DNA of 64,000 nt from Celeribacter sp. HF31 (GTDB lineage: Bacteria > Pseudomonadota > Alphaproteobacteria > Rhodobacterales > Rhodobacteraceae): NCBI RefSeq assembly GCF_011806455.1, contig NZ_JAATOT010000008.1, positions 168,683-232,682 on the forward strand. The letters are read 5' to 3'. Below are positions 18,117 through 27,889 of the stretch, in pieces; the first letter of the stretch is position 1; each line of letters begins with the position of its first letter. Position numbers and translations under genes: made by a program. The notes beneath the pieces were generated by a model. That model was not told the DNA's origin and ran no database searches. It worked only from the letters and a program-made list of their open reading frames with translations.

Positions 18117-19222
18117 CCTATCAAACTGTCCACGTGCCTCTGGGGGATCGCGCCTATGATGTTCGGATCGGCGAGGGGCTTGTGGGTGAGGCCGGCGCCC
18201 ATATCGCGCCGCTTTTGGGCAAGAAGAAAAAAGTCTTTGTGCTGACCGATGAAACCGTCGCCGGGCTGCATCTCGACGCCCTGCGCGCGGGGCTCTCGGC
18301 GTCTGGCATCGACATGGTGGCGCTGGCGCTTCCAGCAGGCGAAAGCACCAAGGCCTGGCCGCAATTCACCCGCGCGGTGGAATGGCTTTTGGAAGAGAAA
18401 TGCGAGCGGCGCGACATCGTTGTGGCCTTTGGTGGCGGTGTGATCGGCGATCTGGCGGGGTTTGCCGCCTCCGTGCTGCGCCGGGGGGTGCGGTTTGTGC
18501 AAATCCCGACGACGCTTTTGGCCCAGGTCGACAGTTCTGTCGGCGGTAAAACCGGCATCAATGCACCGCAGGGCAAGAACCTGATCGGCGCCTTTCACCA
18601 GCCCTCCCTGGTGCTCGCCGATATTTCCATCCTCGGCACGCTGACCGCGCGGGACTTCCTTGCGGGTTACGGCGAGGTGCAGAAATACGGGCTTTTGGGC
18701 GACGAGGCGTTCTTTGAATGGCTCGAAGCCAATGGCCCCGCGCTGGCCGCCGGTGATCTGGAGCTGCGGGCCGAGGCTGTGCGCCGCTCGGTGCAGATGA
18801 AGGCCGACATCGTCGAACGCGACGAGACCGAACAGGGCGACCGCGCGCTTTTGAACCTCGGGCATACGTTCTGCCATGTGCTGGAATCCGCGACCGGCTA
18901 TTCCGACCGGTTGCTGCATGGCGAAGGCGTGGCCATCGGCTGCGCTCTGGCGTTTGAATTGTCTTCGCGTCTGGGGCTCTGTTCGCAGGAGGCGCCTTCG
19001 CGTGTGCGCGCACATCTCAAGGCGATGGGGATGAAATGCGATCTCTCTGATATCGAGGGCGTTTTGCCCTCTGCCGAGGCGTTGGTCGATCTCATGGCGC
19101 AGGACAAGAAGGTCATCGACGGGCAGTTGCGGTTTATCCTCGCACGCGGCATCGGGTCGGCTTTCGTGACCGCCGATGTACCGCGCGATGCGGTGGTCCA
19201 ATTGCTGAAAGATGCGCTTTAA
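18113..19222 (+). CDS. aroB: 3-dehydroquinate synthase
   Basis: A 369-residue protein with the NAD-binding signature GGGVIGDLAGFAAS and the conserved PTTLLAQVDSSVGGKTGIN block with active-site lysine. Zinc ligands appear in the GYGEVQKYG, NLGHTFCH and LLHGEGVAIG motifs. It converts DAHP to 3-dehydroquinate, the second step of the shikimate pathway. Length is normal and it is translationally coupled to aroK. Confidence 0.95.
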   Translation: MTYQTVHVPLGDRAYDVRIGEGLVGEAGAHIAPLLGKKKKVFVLTDETVAGLHLDALRAGLSASGIDMVALALPAGESTKAWPQFTRAVEWLLEEKCERRDIVVAFGGGVIGDLAGFAASVLRRGVRFVQIPTTLLAQVDSSVGGKTGINAPQGKNLIGAFHQPSLVLADISILGTLTARDFLAGYGEVQKYGLLGDEAFFEWLEANGPALAAGDLELRAEAVRRSVQMKADIVERDETEQGDRALLNLGHTFCHVLESATGYSDRLLHGEGVAIGCALAFELSSRLGLCSQEAPSRVRAHLKAMGMKCDLSDIEGVLPSAEALVDLMAQDKKVIDGQLRFILARGIGSAFVTADVPRDAVVQLLKDAL

Positions 19223-19312
19223 ACTGCAGTCAGGACATTTTGTTGCGCAATGTGAGGTCGCGGCGAAGAAAAGCTTTTAAGTTAGCGCTATCGACTTTGG
19301 CTGAGCCGCACC

Positions 19313-20494
19313 ATGTCCCATAGTGGCCGGGTATTTAAGGGTTTAGGCGATTCTATGCGCAGGCAAAGTCATATCAAAACGGGATTCTCCGTCCCGACAG
19401 ATTTGGGTGCGCCGAGGATCGCCAAGTTCATGGCGACAGTCAGCCTCCTGATCCTGCCGGTCGCCATCGTCAAATATTCGATGAGTGGCAACTATTGGCT
19501 CGCCAGCTACTACCTGTTTCTTTGCGCATTGATCCTTATCGATTTGCGCGCGCATCTGAGCGAGCGACGTTTGCCGATCAATTCCGCCATTCTTTTGATC
19601 GCTGTCCAGATCGGCGATCTGATCCTGATCCGACATCATGGGGCCTCTGCCGCCTTCTGGCTGTTTCCGATCACGGTGGCCGGGTTCTTTTACTGTTCGC
19701 TCTGGGTTGCAACAGGTATCGGCATGGTCGCCATGGTGCTGGGACCGATGCTCAGCTATGTTGCGACGCAAGACCCATGGTTCGCCTTTCGCCTCTTCGT
19801 CGCGCTCGGCACGGTGGTGCTTTTCGTGCATTTCATGCTGACCACGATGTGGGCGATGCAGGCCAATCTGGAACACGCGCTCGAACGGGACGCCTTGACG
19901 GGATGTCACAATCGCCGCGCCTTCATGCGGCTGATCCGTGGTGACGTGCCTGTGAGCAGCGGCGCCTTGCTCTTCGTCGACATCGATCATTTCAAAAAGA
20001 TCAACGACCTCCATGGCCACATCAACGGGGATAAGGTGCTTGTCTCCGTGGTCGAGGCGATGCGTGAGGTCTTGAAAGGGCAGGGCCAGATTTTCCGCAT
20101 CGGCGGCGAGGAATTCGCGCTTTTGATGCCAAATACGCCCATCGAACTGGCCGCCATGATCGCGGAACGGATGCGGCGCCATGTCAGCCGGCAGGCGATG
20201 GAGGTCGAGACGGATGTCGATGGTCAAGATACTGGTCAAGATAGTGGGCGAGAGATAGCGCAGGCCAAGGTCACCGTCTCGATCGGGGTGGAAAAATTCA
20301 GCTCTGGCGAGGATATCGAAGCCGCCCTGTTGCGAGCGGACAATCATCTCTACCGGGCGAAACAGGCCGGGCGCGACCGGGTGATATCCTCGATGTCGCC
20401 GCTCCATGACAGCCCGCATCGTCTGGACACGTCGCGGTTCAGCCGCGAACGATCAGAAGATCGCAGCGCGGATCGCGGATCTGTGCTTCGGTGA
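19313..20494 (+). CDS. Membrane diguanylate cyclase (GGDEF domain)
   Basis: A protein of up to 393 residues. Residues about 38-185 hold five or six hydrophobic segments, then a GGDEF domain with active motif GGEEF at 264-268, the DALTGCHNRR entry motif and FVDIDHFKKIND. It should make cyclic di-GMP at the membrane. The product-inhibition I-site (RxxD five residues before GGEEF) is absent: the aligned residues are K255 and G258. An insert rich in Asp/Gln (DVDGQDTGQDSGRE) lies between conserved blocks. The start may be ATG 19313 or ATG 19355. Its 3' end overlaps the convergent Usp gene by 56 bases. Confidence 0.88.
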   Translation: MSHSGRVFKGLGDSMRRQSHIKTGFSVPTDLGAPRIAKFMATVSLLILPVAIVKYSMSGNYWLASYYLFLCALILIDLRAHLSERRLPINSAILLIAVQIGDLILIRHHGASAAFWLFPITVAGFFYCSLWVATGIGMVAMVLGPMLSYVATQDPWFAFRLFVALGTVVLFVHFMLTTMWAMQANLEHALERDALTGCHNRRAFMRLIRGDVPVSSGALLFVDIDHFKKINDLHGHINGDKVLVSVVEAMREVLKGQGQIFRIGGEEFALLMPNTPIELAAMIAERMRRHVSRQAMEVETDVDGQDTGQDSGREIAQAKVTVSIGVEKFSSGEDIEAALLRADNHLYRAKQAGRDRVISSMSPLHDSPHRLDTSRFSRERSEDRSADRGSVLR

Positions 20495-21278
20495 AGCCAC
20501 CGAGCAGGCTGGGTGACAACAGCATCCGCCCATGCGCGCCGAGCGCGAACAGATCAGCCTCGGTGGATTGCAGCTCTGCCGTGAAGGCCTCCTGCACACT
20601 GGCCGTGCGGATCTCGGGTTTCGGCAAGCCCTCAGGCACTTCGGCACGGTCCCACCACTGGTCGAGCTGGGCACGGGCATCCCGGACGAAAGGGGCGAAT
20701 TGTTTTTCACTGGCATCGCGGGCGATCATGCCACGGTAGGGGATGTGCACCGCGTGAAAGGTGCTGATTTTGGCCTCGGGCGCCAGCGCCATCGCAGCGC
20801 CCCCCGCCGCCAAACAGGCCGGCGACAGGTCAATCCCGCAAAGAATGGACCGATACGGCCCGGCCACCGGGTCGCGCACCAAAAGCACAGGACGTTTCAC
20901 CGCCCGCACCAGACGTTCCATCGTGGTGCCCGCAAACATGTCCCAGAACGGCCGCGCGCGATGCACGCCCAGGATCACCAGATCGGCGTCGAGCGCCTCG
21001 ACCCTTGCGGCCAAAGTGCTGACGGGATCGCCGCTTTCCACTTTGATCTCTGCTCCCTCGGGCGCGTTTTCGGAAGTTAGGACGGCGCGCAAACTGTCCT
21101 GCGCCGCCTGTCGCATCTGTGTGACGAGCTTCTGGGGCAGGTCGTCGTCGATCACATGCATCACGGTGATCTTCACACCGCCTTGGCTCTCATGCTGTCG
21201 CGCCACTTGCACGGCGCGCTCCACCGCGCGATCGGACCGAGACGACAGGTCGCTGGCGACAAGAATATGTTTGATCAT
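20439..21278 (-). CDS. Tandem universal stress protein (UspA family)
   Basis: A 279-residue protein with two UspA domains. The first (1-140) keeps an ATP-binding-like signature, LGVHRARPFWDMFAGTTMER followed by VLLVR; the second (about 143-279) has a less canonical GAHGRMLLSPSLLGGFTE. Tandem Usp proteins respond to starvation and redox stress; partners are unknown. It is convergent with, and overlaps, the diguanylate cyclase gene, leaving no room for a terminator between them. An AGGAGGAG ribosome site precedes ATG 21278. Confidence 0.9.
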   Translation of the reverse strand: MIKHILVASDLSSRSDRAVERAVQVARQHESQGGVKITVMHVIDDDLPQKLVTQMRQAAQDSLRAVLTSENAPEGAEIKVESGDPVSTLAARVEALDADLVILGVHRARPFWDMFAGTTMERLVRAVKRPVLLVRDPVAGPYRSILCGIDLSPACLAAGGAAMALAPEAKISTFHAVHIPYRGMIARDASEKQFAPFVRDARAQLDQWWDRAEVPEGLPKPEIRTASVQEAFTAELQSTEADLFALGAHGRMLLSPSLLGGFTEAQIRDPRCDLLIVRG

Positions 21279-21350
21279 GATCTCCTCCTCCTCCCTTAAT
21301 ATATAGGGCGGCGACGGCGCTTTTTGAGGGCGGTCAGGGCGAGGGCATAG

Positions 21351-21374
21351 AAAAACCCCCGCGTGGGGGGCTTT
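21351..21374 (-). terminator. Terminator after ssb
   Basis: On the minus strand GCCCCCC and GGGGG form a stem followed by five T, 27 bases past the ssb stop. Confidence 0.8.
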
Positions 21375-21400
21375 TCAAAGATCGTGAGTTTCAGAAGATA

Positions 21401-21931
21401 TCAGAACGGGATTTCGTCGTCGTCCAGAGAAGGACGCGAGCCGCCGCCGGAGCCGCCCTGCGAACCACCACCAAAACCGCCATCATCGTAGCCACCCGAC
21501 GGACCCTGATCATAGCCGCCGCCGTAGCCGCCACCGCCACCTTGGCCGCCGCCATAGCCACCGCCGTCACCGCCGCCCGAACGTCCGTCGAGCATCACCA
21601 TGGTCGAGGTGTAGGGACGCAGCACGACCTCGGTCGAATAGCGGTCATTGCCCTGCTGATCCTGCCATTTGCGGGTCTCCAACTGGCCTTCGAGGTAGAC
21701 CTTTGAGCCTTTGCGCAGGTACTGCTCCGCGGTGCGTGCCAAAGGTTCGGAGAAAATCGCCACCGTGTGCCATTGCGTGCGGTCGCGGCGCTCGCCGGTG
21801 TTGCGGTCTTTCCAGCTCTCCGAGGTGGCCACGCGCAGGTTACAGACTTTGCCGCCGTTCTGGAAGGTGCGCACTTCCGGGTCAGCGCCCAGATTGCCCA
21901 CGAGGATGACTTTGTTCACGGACCCGGCCAT
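21401..21931 (-). CDS. ssb: Single-stranded DNA-binding protein
   Basis: A 176-residue SSB: OB-fold domain 1-110 starting [20 protein letters not shown], a very glycine-rich flexible linker ([20 protein letters not shown]), and the conserved acidic tail DDDEIPF that binds partner proteins. It coats single-stranded DNA in replication and repair. Length is typical for alphaproteobacteria. It is monocistronic with its own terminator. Confidence 0.96.
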   Translation of the reverse strand: MAGSVNKVILVGNLGADPEVRTFQNGGKVCNLRVATSESWKDRNTGERRDRTQWHTVAIFSEPLARTAEQYLRKGSKVYLEGQLETRKWQDQQGNDRYSTEVVLRPYTSTMVMLDGRSGGGDGGGYGGGQGGGGGYGGGYDQGPSGGYDDGGFGGGSQGGSGGGSRPSLDDDEIPF

Positions 21932-22087
21932 GCGATCTACTCCCTGAGATTCTTAAACTTGAGCGCACCTTACACCAAACCATCGTGCCAGAGGAAAGGC
22001 CAAAAACCGCCTGCGACACGCATGGGCTTTGAAACTTCGGCTTTTGCCCCTATATTGCGCGCGTGAGGTAATAGATTGGATGTGCAT

Positions 22088-22735
22088 ATGCGTGCAGGGC
22101 TTGGGATTTCGGCGGTCAAACGCCGGGAAAGCGGTGTTCGTTTCGGATTTATGACATCGGGGATGGTCGCGGGGCTTTTGAGTACTGTGGTCCTCGCGCC
22201 GACAGGCGCCGTAGCCGAGGATATTTTCTCCACCCGCAACCGCATGGCAATCTTTGACTCGCAGCTCTCCGTCCTCGATGGCCGTGCCGCCGAGCAATAT
22301 TCCAACTCCGTGACCTATCAGCCGGAACGTTTCGGTGGCGACACCGGCACCGCGCGCTACTCTGGCGCCTACAAAGGCCAATGGCTGCCCGTGGCAGAAA
22401 AGATGGCCAACAAACACGGTATTCCGTCCGATCTTTTCCTGCGCCTCGTGCAGCAGGAGAGCGGCTGGAACCCGACCATTCGCAGCCCGAAAGGCGCCAC
22501 AGGCCTGGCGCAACTCATGCCGGAGACGGCGCGGCAACTGGGCGTGAACATCAACGATCCGCACCAGAACCTCGAAGGCGGCGCGCGCTATCTGCGCATG
22601 ATGTACAACCGTTTCGGCAATTGGCGTCTGGCGCTTGCGGCCTATAACGCCGGACCTTTGGCGGTGGAGAAATACGACGGCATTCCGCCCTACAAAGAGA
22701 CGATGAATTACGTGCGGATCATCTACGGGTCGTAA
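22088..22735 (+). CDS. Lytic transglycosylase (SLT domain)
   Basis: A 215-residue exported protein: signal-like segment (FMTSGMVAGLLSTVVLAPTGAVA), a 50-residue spacer, then an SLT domain with catalytic Glu in LVQQESGWNP, the GLAQLMPETA block and the NAGP motif (ALAAYNAGP). It should cleave glycan strands of peptidoglycan to 1,6-anhydro ends. ATG 22088 is preferred over an upstream in-frame TTG at 22076. It stands alone, divergent from ssb. Confidence 0.9.
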   Translation: MRAGLGISAVKRRESGVRFGFMTSGMVAGLLSTVVLAPTGAVAEDIFSTRNRMAIFDSQLSVLDGRAAEQYSNSVTYQPERFGGDTGTARYSGAYKGQWLPVAEKMANKHGIPSDLFLRLVQQESGWNPTIRSPKGATGLAQLMPETARQLGVNINDPHQNLEGGARYLRMMYNRFGNWRLALAAYNAGPLAVEKYDGIPPYKETMNYVRIIYGS

Positions 22736-22830
22736 GCTCATTAGGGCCTATTCGGAACTTTTCGCCCGGTGCCGGGTTATCTTTTCAATGCATCGCGACG
22801 CCTGCGTCGCTGATTGGAAAGGATACGATC

Positions 22831-23373
22831 ATGAACCTGACTGCGAAACGTACCGCTCTGTTGTCTCTGCTGGCCTCCGCATCTCTGGCCGCGACACCTC
22901 TGATGGCCGAACCGCTCGACATTTCCTCCGTCGAGGTCGAAGCCAATCTCGAAGCCGTCGATTCCAATGCGCTCGACCGCTGGCCCGACATTGCAGAAGA
23001 TCTGACGCTGATGATTTCCGCAGGTCTCGACGACCAGTTGGAGGCCGATGGCGATTATGATGTCCGTGTCGATGTGACCGAAATTTCCAACATGGGCACG
23101 ACCTATCTCAGCGACGAAGGCGAGTTCAACACGCTCGAAGGCTGGGTTTACATCGACGGGCCGGACAGCGACTTTCCGTTGAAGAAATTCGAAATCGCCC
23201 TGAGTGCCGAAGAGCTTGACGGTGTGACGCCGATCAACGCCACCATGGTGCCGCCGGACCGCGCCGCCTTTTATGACGCGCTGGTGATGGGCTTTGCCCA
23301 TAAGGTCGTGAGTGATGTGTCCGAGCTTGAGACACAATGGCTTGAACCGGACAGTGCCGAGGATCATTCGTAA
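22831..23373 (+). CDS. Uncharacterised exported acidic protein
   Basis: A 180-residue protein with a clear signal peptide (ALLSLLASASLAATPLMA), so the mature form is periplasmic or extracellular. The rest is acidic (SVEVEANLEAVDSN; LETQWLEPDSAEDHS), alpha/beta in character, without cysteines. I do not recognise a family. A GGAAAGGA ribosome site precedes ATG 22831 and a strong terminator follows, indicating its own transcription unit. Confidence 0.75.
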   Translation: MNLTAKRTALLSLLASASLAATPLMAEPLDISSVEVEANLEAVDSNALDRWPDIAEDLTLMISAGLDDQLEADGDYDVRVDVTEISNMGTTYLSDEGEFNTLEGWVYIDGPDSDFPLKKFEIALSAEELDGVTPINATMVPPDRAAFYDALVMGFAHKVVSDVSELETQWLEPDSAEDHS

Positions 23374-23380
23374 GACAAAG

Positions 23381-23407
23381 AAGGCGGGGACATTCCCCGC
23401 CTTTTTC
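23381..23407 (+). terminator. Terminator between the exported protein and AraC-family genes
   Basis: AGGCGGGGA pairs perfectly with TCCCCGCCT around CAT and is followed by five T; it can also serve the convergent minus-strand gene. Confidence 0.88.
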
Positions 23408-23426
23408 TATACACCTTTTCTATGCC

Positions 23427-24395
23427 TTACACCGAACGCCGGAAGTCGCGCGGCGAGACGCCGGTGTGTCTGTGAAACGCCCGGCTGAAATAGGCCGCCG
23501 AGTGAAAGCCGAGTTTTTCGGCGATCTGATTGATCGGCAGATCGGTCTCCCGCAACATCCGCCGTGCCTCGTAATGCACCCGGTCGCTTAAAATGGCCGA
23601 GGCCGAGCGCCCGCAGGCCACATTGCAAGCGCGTGTCAGATGGGTCGGGCTGACGCCCAGCTCGGCGGCGAAATGCGCCACCGTGCGCCCGTCACGCAAT
23701 TCGTTTTCCACCAGTGCCGTATAGGCGGCGGCAAGCCGGCGCGAGGCGTCCGGCGTCAGGTCATAGTCCGGCATGACCGACATTTGCCGCTCCAGCCACA
23801 CCGCGATCATCCCGGCCTGAAATGCCATGGCGCGGTCACGGCCCGGGCGATCTCCCTCGATCTCGCGTTGCAACCCTTCGATCAGGCCGGTGATCTCGTT
23901 TTGTTGGATCACCTCGCGAAACCGCATGTGCAGCGGCTCCTCGGGCAGGGCAAGCGTCGGATCGTCGGGCAGGTGGACGGCAAAGCCCATGACCTGACCG
24001 ACGGGTTCAAAACCGTACATGGTGCGGGTCGGAAGGTAGACCAGATTGTGCGGCCCAAAGCCCCGCGTGACGCCCGCCACCGTGATCCGACCTTGCCCGC
24101 GGGTGAACCACAAAAGCGTCGGCGTGCGGTGGCTGCGCATCGCTTCGGTGCGCCATTTGTTCTCAGAGGACAATGTCCCCGTGCCCCGGCCCAGCGTGGT
24201 CACGCGATACGCGCTTTGCGCCGGGATGTCCGATATGATGGCCTCGCGGCGCTTGCGCGGCTTGGCGGGTTTAGCGGTTTTGACTTTCGCGGTTTTGACA
24301 GGGCCATTTGCAGGCTTTGAGAGACCGTGCGCGGGCTGTCCCATTTCCCCCAGCGGTAGGGTTTGAAAAATTCTAATGGGTTTGGAGTCGGGCAT
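23427..24395 (-). CDS. AraC-family transcriptional regulator
   Basis: A 322-residue regulator. Residues 1-55 are an unusual Lys/Ala/Pro-rich basic extension (TAKVKTAKPAKPRKRR), 56-200 a cupin-like sensor domain (RVTTLGRGTGTLSSENKW...), and the last 100 residues an AraC double helix-turn-helix (VAHFAAELGVSPTHLTRACN and INQIAEKLGFHSAAYFSRAF, ending SPRDFR). The target and effector are unknown. The basic N-terminal tail resembles histone-H1-like sequence and could add nonspecific DNA contact, which is inference. Confidence 0.88.
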   Translation of the reverse strand: MPDSKPIRIFQTLPLGEMGQPAHGLSKPANGPVKTAKVKTAKPAKPRKRREAIISDIPAQSAYRVTTLGRGTGTLSSENKWRTEAMRSHRTPTLLWFTRGQGRITVAGVTRGFGPHNLVYLPTRTMYGFEPVGQVMGFAVHLPDDPTLALPEEPLHMRFREVIQQNEITGLIEGLQREIEGDRPGRDRAMAFQAGMIAVWLERQMSVMPDYDLTPDASRRLAAAYTALVENELRDGRTVAHFAAELGVSPTHLTRACNVACGRSASAILSDRVHYEARRMLRETDLPINQIAEKLGFHSAAYFSRAFHRHTGVSPRDFRRSV

Positions 24396-24519
24396 GGCGG
24401 CACATTCTGTTCGGTTTGTACAATTTCAAACGAGACTAGCCATGGATTGGGGTGAGTCAAAGAAAACATTTTGTTTTCAATATGATATGCCGAGAACGTA
24501 AGGGTTCCGCAATCCATGC

Positions 24520-25407
24520 TCAGGGCAGCGATATCTTGTGGTAGGCTTTCATGCGCGCTCTAAACCAAGTGCGTTGCCGCTTGGCATATTGCCGTGTGGC
24601 GATGGTGGCGGCCTCTTTTGCCTCTTCAAGCGACAATTTGCCTTGCAGATGAGCAATCAATTCCGGCGCGCCGATGGCCTTGGACGAGGGCGCCGCGGGG
24701 TCCCAGGTGGCCAGATTGGCCTCAGCCTCCTCCAAAGCGCCTTTCGCCACCATGATCTCGAATCGCCGTGCGATCCGGTCGTTGAGCCAGTCCTTATGCG
24801 CATCGAACACCACGGGAAACGTCTTCGCCAGCGGCAAAAGCGGCGGCGGCGTGTCGGCCTGCCAGGCGGCCAGACCCCGACCCGTGGCGCGCAGCACCTC
24901 CCAGGCACGTTGCACCCGCATCGTGTTCAGCCGGTCGATCTTTTGCGCGGTCTCGGGGTCCTCGGCATCGAGATCGGCCAACAACCCGGCGTGCCCGCCC
25001 TCATCGGAACGCCTTTGATCCGCCTCTGCGCGAAGCTCCGCCGGTGTTTCGGGAATCTCGACCAATCCTTCGGTCAGTGCCGCAAAATAAAGCCCCGTGC
25101 CGCCGACAATAATCGGCCGATCCGGGCCGGTGAGGTAGGGCGTCACATCGCGCAACCAATGGCCGACGGAATAGGCCTCGGTTCCCGGCACATGACCGTA
25201 AAGCGCATGCGGCGCGCGGGATTCATCGCCGCAGGAGGGGCGTGCGGTCAAAATCCTCCAATTGTCAAAGACTTGCAAGGCATCCGCATTGATGATCACA
25301 CCGCCCTGAAGCTCCGCAATCTCAAGCGCGAGAGCGGATTTTCCAGAGGCCGTGGGACCCGCGATCAAGACGGGCGCCTGGGGGCATATGTCAAAGGGCA
25401 GAGCCAT
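24520..25407 (-). CDS. miaA: tRNA dimethylallyltransferase
   Basis: The product is 295 residues from ATG 25407, starting just before the P-loop GPTASGKS (residues 17-24). It has the INADALQVF and [10 protein letters not shown] motifs typical of MiaA, which adds an isopentenyl group to A37 of tRNAs reading codons starting with U. The frame runs upstream to 25524, but those 39 residues are not conserved in style and overlap the divergent pyrH start region, so the shorter form is preferred. Confidence 0.93.
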   Translation of the reverse strand: MALPFDICPQAPVLIAGPTASGKSALALEIAELQGGVIINADALQVFDNWRILTARPSCGDESRAPHALYGHVPGTEAYSVGHWLRDVTPYLTGPDRPIIVGGTGLYFAALTEGLVEIPETPAELRAEADQRRSDEGGHAGLLADLDAEDPETAQKIDRLNTMRVQRAWEVLRATGRGLAAWQADTPPPLLPLAKTFPVVFDAHKDWLNDRIARRFEIMVAKGALEEAEANLATWDPAAPSSKAIGAPELIAHLQGKLSLEEAKEAATIATRQYAKRQRTWFRARMKAYHKISLP

Positions 25408-25538
25408 AATCTTGCGGTGGCAAAGACTGGGGCATTTGTCCAGAGGGCAAAGGGGAAAAATATCTTTCTGCGTCCATTGATCCCAGCCCGGTTTTGGCCC
25501 ATTTTGCCGACAATCAAATTTCATTTCGGGGACATGTG

Positions 25539-26300
25539 ATGAGCGACGCAGAGCGTGAGACGGGGCAGGTGCAGCATGGGGCGCATCCTGCCACGAAATA
25601 TAAACGTGTGCTGTTGAAAATCTCGGGCGAGGCGCTGATGGGCGACCAGGGCTTTGGGTTGCATCCGCCGACGGTGGAACGGATCGCCAAAGAGGTGAAA
25701 TCCGTGCATGACCTGGGCGTCGAGATTTGCATGGTGATCGGCGGCGGCAACATCTTTCGCGGGCTTCAGGGCTCGGCGCAAGGCATGGAGCGCACCACCG
25801 CCGACTACATGGGTATGCTCGCCACCGTGATGAACGCGCTCGGCATGCAGGCCGCTTTGGAGGCGCTTGGCATCCACACCCGGGTCATTTCGGCGATCAC
25901 CATGAACGAGGTGGCCGAGCCCTACATCCGCCGCCGCGCCGTGCGTCACCTTGAAAAAGGCCGGATTTGCATCTTTGCGGCGGGCACGGGCAACCCCTAT
26001 TTCACCACCGACACGGCGGCCACGCTGCGCGCCAATGAGATGGCCTGTGAGGCGATTTTCATGGGCAAGAACGGTGTGGACGGGGTCTATGACAAAGACC
26101 CGAAAACCAACCCGGATGCGAAACGCTACGATGAGGTCAGCTATGACGAGGTGCTGCGCAAGAACCTCAAAGTCATGGATGCCTCCGCCATTGCTCTGGC
26201 GCGCGACAATTCCTTGCCGTTGATCGTCTTCCCGCTCGACGCACCGGGCGGGTTCCAGTCGATCCTCGCGGGCGAAGGCACCTATACATTGGTGAAATGA
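25539..26300 (+). CDS. pyrH: UMP kinase
   Basis: About 253 residues with the amino-acid-kinase fold: [16 protein letters not shown] at the start of the core, GGGNIFRG for nucleotide binding, and [12 protein letters not shown] and [10 protein letters not shown] near the active site. It phosphorylates UMP to UDP. ATG 25539 has GGGGA eight bases upstream; an upstream in-frame ATG at 25494 overlaps miaA's leader and is less likely. First gene of the envelope/translation cluster that runs to lpxB. Confidence 0.95.
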   Translation: MSDAERETGQVQHGAHPATKYKRVLLKISGEALMGDQGFGLHPPTVERIAKEVKSVHDLGVEICMVIGGGNIFRGLQGSAQGMERTTADYMGMLATVMNALGMQAALEALGIHTRVISAITMNEVAEPYIRRRAVRHLEKGRICIFAAGTGNPYFTTDTAATLRANEMACEAIFMGKNGVDGVYDKDPKTNPDAKRYDEVSYDEVLRKNLKVMDASAIALARDNSLPLIVFPLDAPGGFQSILAGEGTYTLVK

Positions 26301-27115
26301 TGCGCTTTGCGACGCGGGTGTCGATGGGGGTGTCGGTGTGCTTCGGCGCGGTCCTGATCGGGGCGGCGTCACCCGCGCTGTCCGATACCTCCGTCTATAC
26401 CGGGTTTCTTGAGACCCATGGCTGCACCTACGGGCCGAAGCTTGACGCGAAAGTCCGTGCCGCCGGGTTGACGCCCGAAGGCTTGGCCAGCCATGCCCGA
26501 ACGGCGGTGCAGGTGGGCACGGCGGAGCTGAATGGCGATTGGGTGGTGTTCGACGCCTCTGTTTGCACGATCAAACTGCCGGAGATCATCAGCCCCTATG
26601 AGATCACCGACGATGTCCTTTCGCCTTACATCAAAAGGGTGAGCGATCCTGCCTATGAGGCGGGGTGTTATCTGACGGATTGGCAGCAGGCCTTCGAGGC
26701 GACCGGCCTCGACGCGGATGCGGCCTTTGCCGAAGGGATTGGATTTCTCGCCGCCGAGATCACCGCTGGCCGGATGTCGTTTTATAGCGATGACCCGCTC
26801 AGAACGCCCTTCGGGTTCCAGACCATTGTGCCGGAAGCATGTGACCAAGGTGCGCGGGCCGAGGCCATCAAGGCGTCGTCCGGCGATCTGGCCCAGCTGT
26901 TCGACACCTATGTCCGCATGTCCTATGCGGCAAACACCTGTGACGAGGACCGAAGTGGCGATATGGCTTTTGCCGAGACGGTGAAAGACAGGACCGACAA
27001 TGCCTGGCTGTTTCTCGACGCGAAGATCCTCACCATGGCTGCCGGATGGCACGAGGGCATGACGGCGCAGGACAAGGGCATGCCCCGCCCGCCGCTCTGT
27101 CACATGGCGCCCTGA
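26297..27115 (+). CDS. Uncharacterised exported cysteine-containing protein between pyrH and frr
   Basis: A 272-residue protein with a signal peptide ([18 protein letters not shown]). The mature part has six cysteines in short motifs (GCTYG, VCTIK, GCYLT, ACDQG, TCDED, LCHMA), an even number that could form three disulfides in the periplasm. It overlaps pyrH by four bases (ATGA), so it is co-translated with it. I do not recognise the family. It separates pyrH from frr, genes that are usually adjacent. Confidence 0.75.
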   Translation: MMRFATRVSMGVSVCFGAVLIGAASPALSDTSVYTGFLETHGCTYGPKLDAKVRAAGLTPEGLASHARTAVQVGTAELNGDWVVFDASVCTIKLPEIISPYEITDDVLSPYIKRVSDPAYEAGCYLTDWQQAFEATGLDADAAFAEGIGFLAAEITAGRMSFYSDDPLRTPFGFQTIVPEACDQGARAEAIKASSGDLAQLFDTYVRMSYAANTCDEDRSGDMAFAETVKDRTDNAWLFLDAKILTMAAGWHEGMTAQDKGMPRPPLCHMAP

Positions 27116-27214
27116 ACGCCGCCTCAACACGCGCCTCAACACGTGCCTAAACACTGGCAGCCCGAAACCAAACCCGTTATAGCGGGGGCAAAGACGATAC
27201 AAAGGGGAAGACCC

Positions 27215-27775
27215 ATGTCCGAAGATTTCGAACTCGACACCGCCGATCTGTCCAAACGCATGGACGGGTCGCTGAGCAATCTGCGCACGGAATTTGCCTC
27301 GCTGCGCACGGGCCGGGCCTCGGGCTCGATGCTGGAACCGATCATGGTGGACGCCTACGGCTCGATGACTCCGATCAACCAGGTTGGCACCGTCAACGTG
27401 CCGGAGCCGCGCATGGTGACGATCAACGTCTGGGACAAGGGTCTGGTGAACAAGGTCGAAAAAGCGATCCGCGAATCCGGTCTGGGCATCAACCCGCAGC
27501 TGAACGGGACTATTATTATGTTGCCGATCCCGGAGCTGAACGAAGAGCGTCGCCGCGAATTGACCAAAGTGGCCGGCCAATATGCCGAACACGCCCGCGT
27601 CGCCGTGCGCAACGTGCGTCAGGACGGCATGCAGCAGATCAAGAAGAACAAGGACGGCATGTCCGACGACGATCAGAAATTCTGGGAATCCGAGGTTCAG
27701 GATCTGACCGACAAACATATCAAGCTGATCGACGACCTTCTGGCTCATAAGCAAGAAGAGATCATGCAGGTCTGA
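27215..27775 (+). CDS. frr: Ribosome recycling factor
   Basis: A 186-residue protein of normal RRF length. Helical domain I with [16 protein letters not shown], the beta domain with INVWDKG and the hinge motif [17 protein letters not shown] are all present. It splits post-termination ribosomes together with EF-G. ATG 27215 is chosen because AAGGGGAAG lies just upstream and the length then fits; the frame is open upstream without RRF-like sequence. Confidence 0.97.
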   Translation: MSEDFELDTADLSKRMDGSLSNLRTEFASLRTGRASGSMLEPIMVDAYGSMTPINQVGTVNVPEPRMVTINVWDKGLVNKVEKAIRESGLGINPQLNGTIIMLPIPELNEERRRELTKVAGQYAEHARVAVRNVRQDGMQQIKKNKDGMSDDDQKFWESEVQDLTDKHIKLIDDLLAHKQEEIMQV

Positions 27776-27889
27776 GCGGAGGCCGGAGCCTTTTGCGGCT
27801 CTTGAACCGACCCTGTGTGAGTGATTTTGAAAGGGTTGCAGACCGAAACAAGAGCGTGTTTCATGAAGCAACCCGTTACGAGAGGCCAA

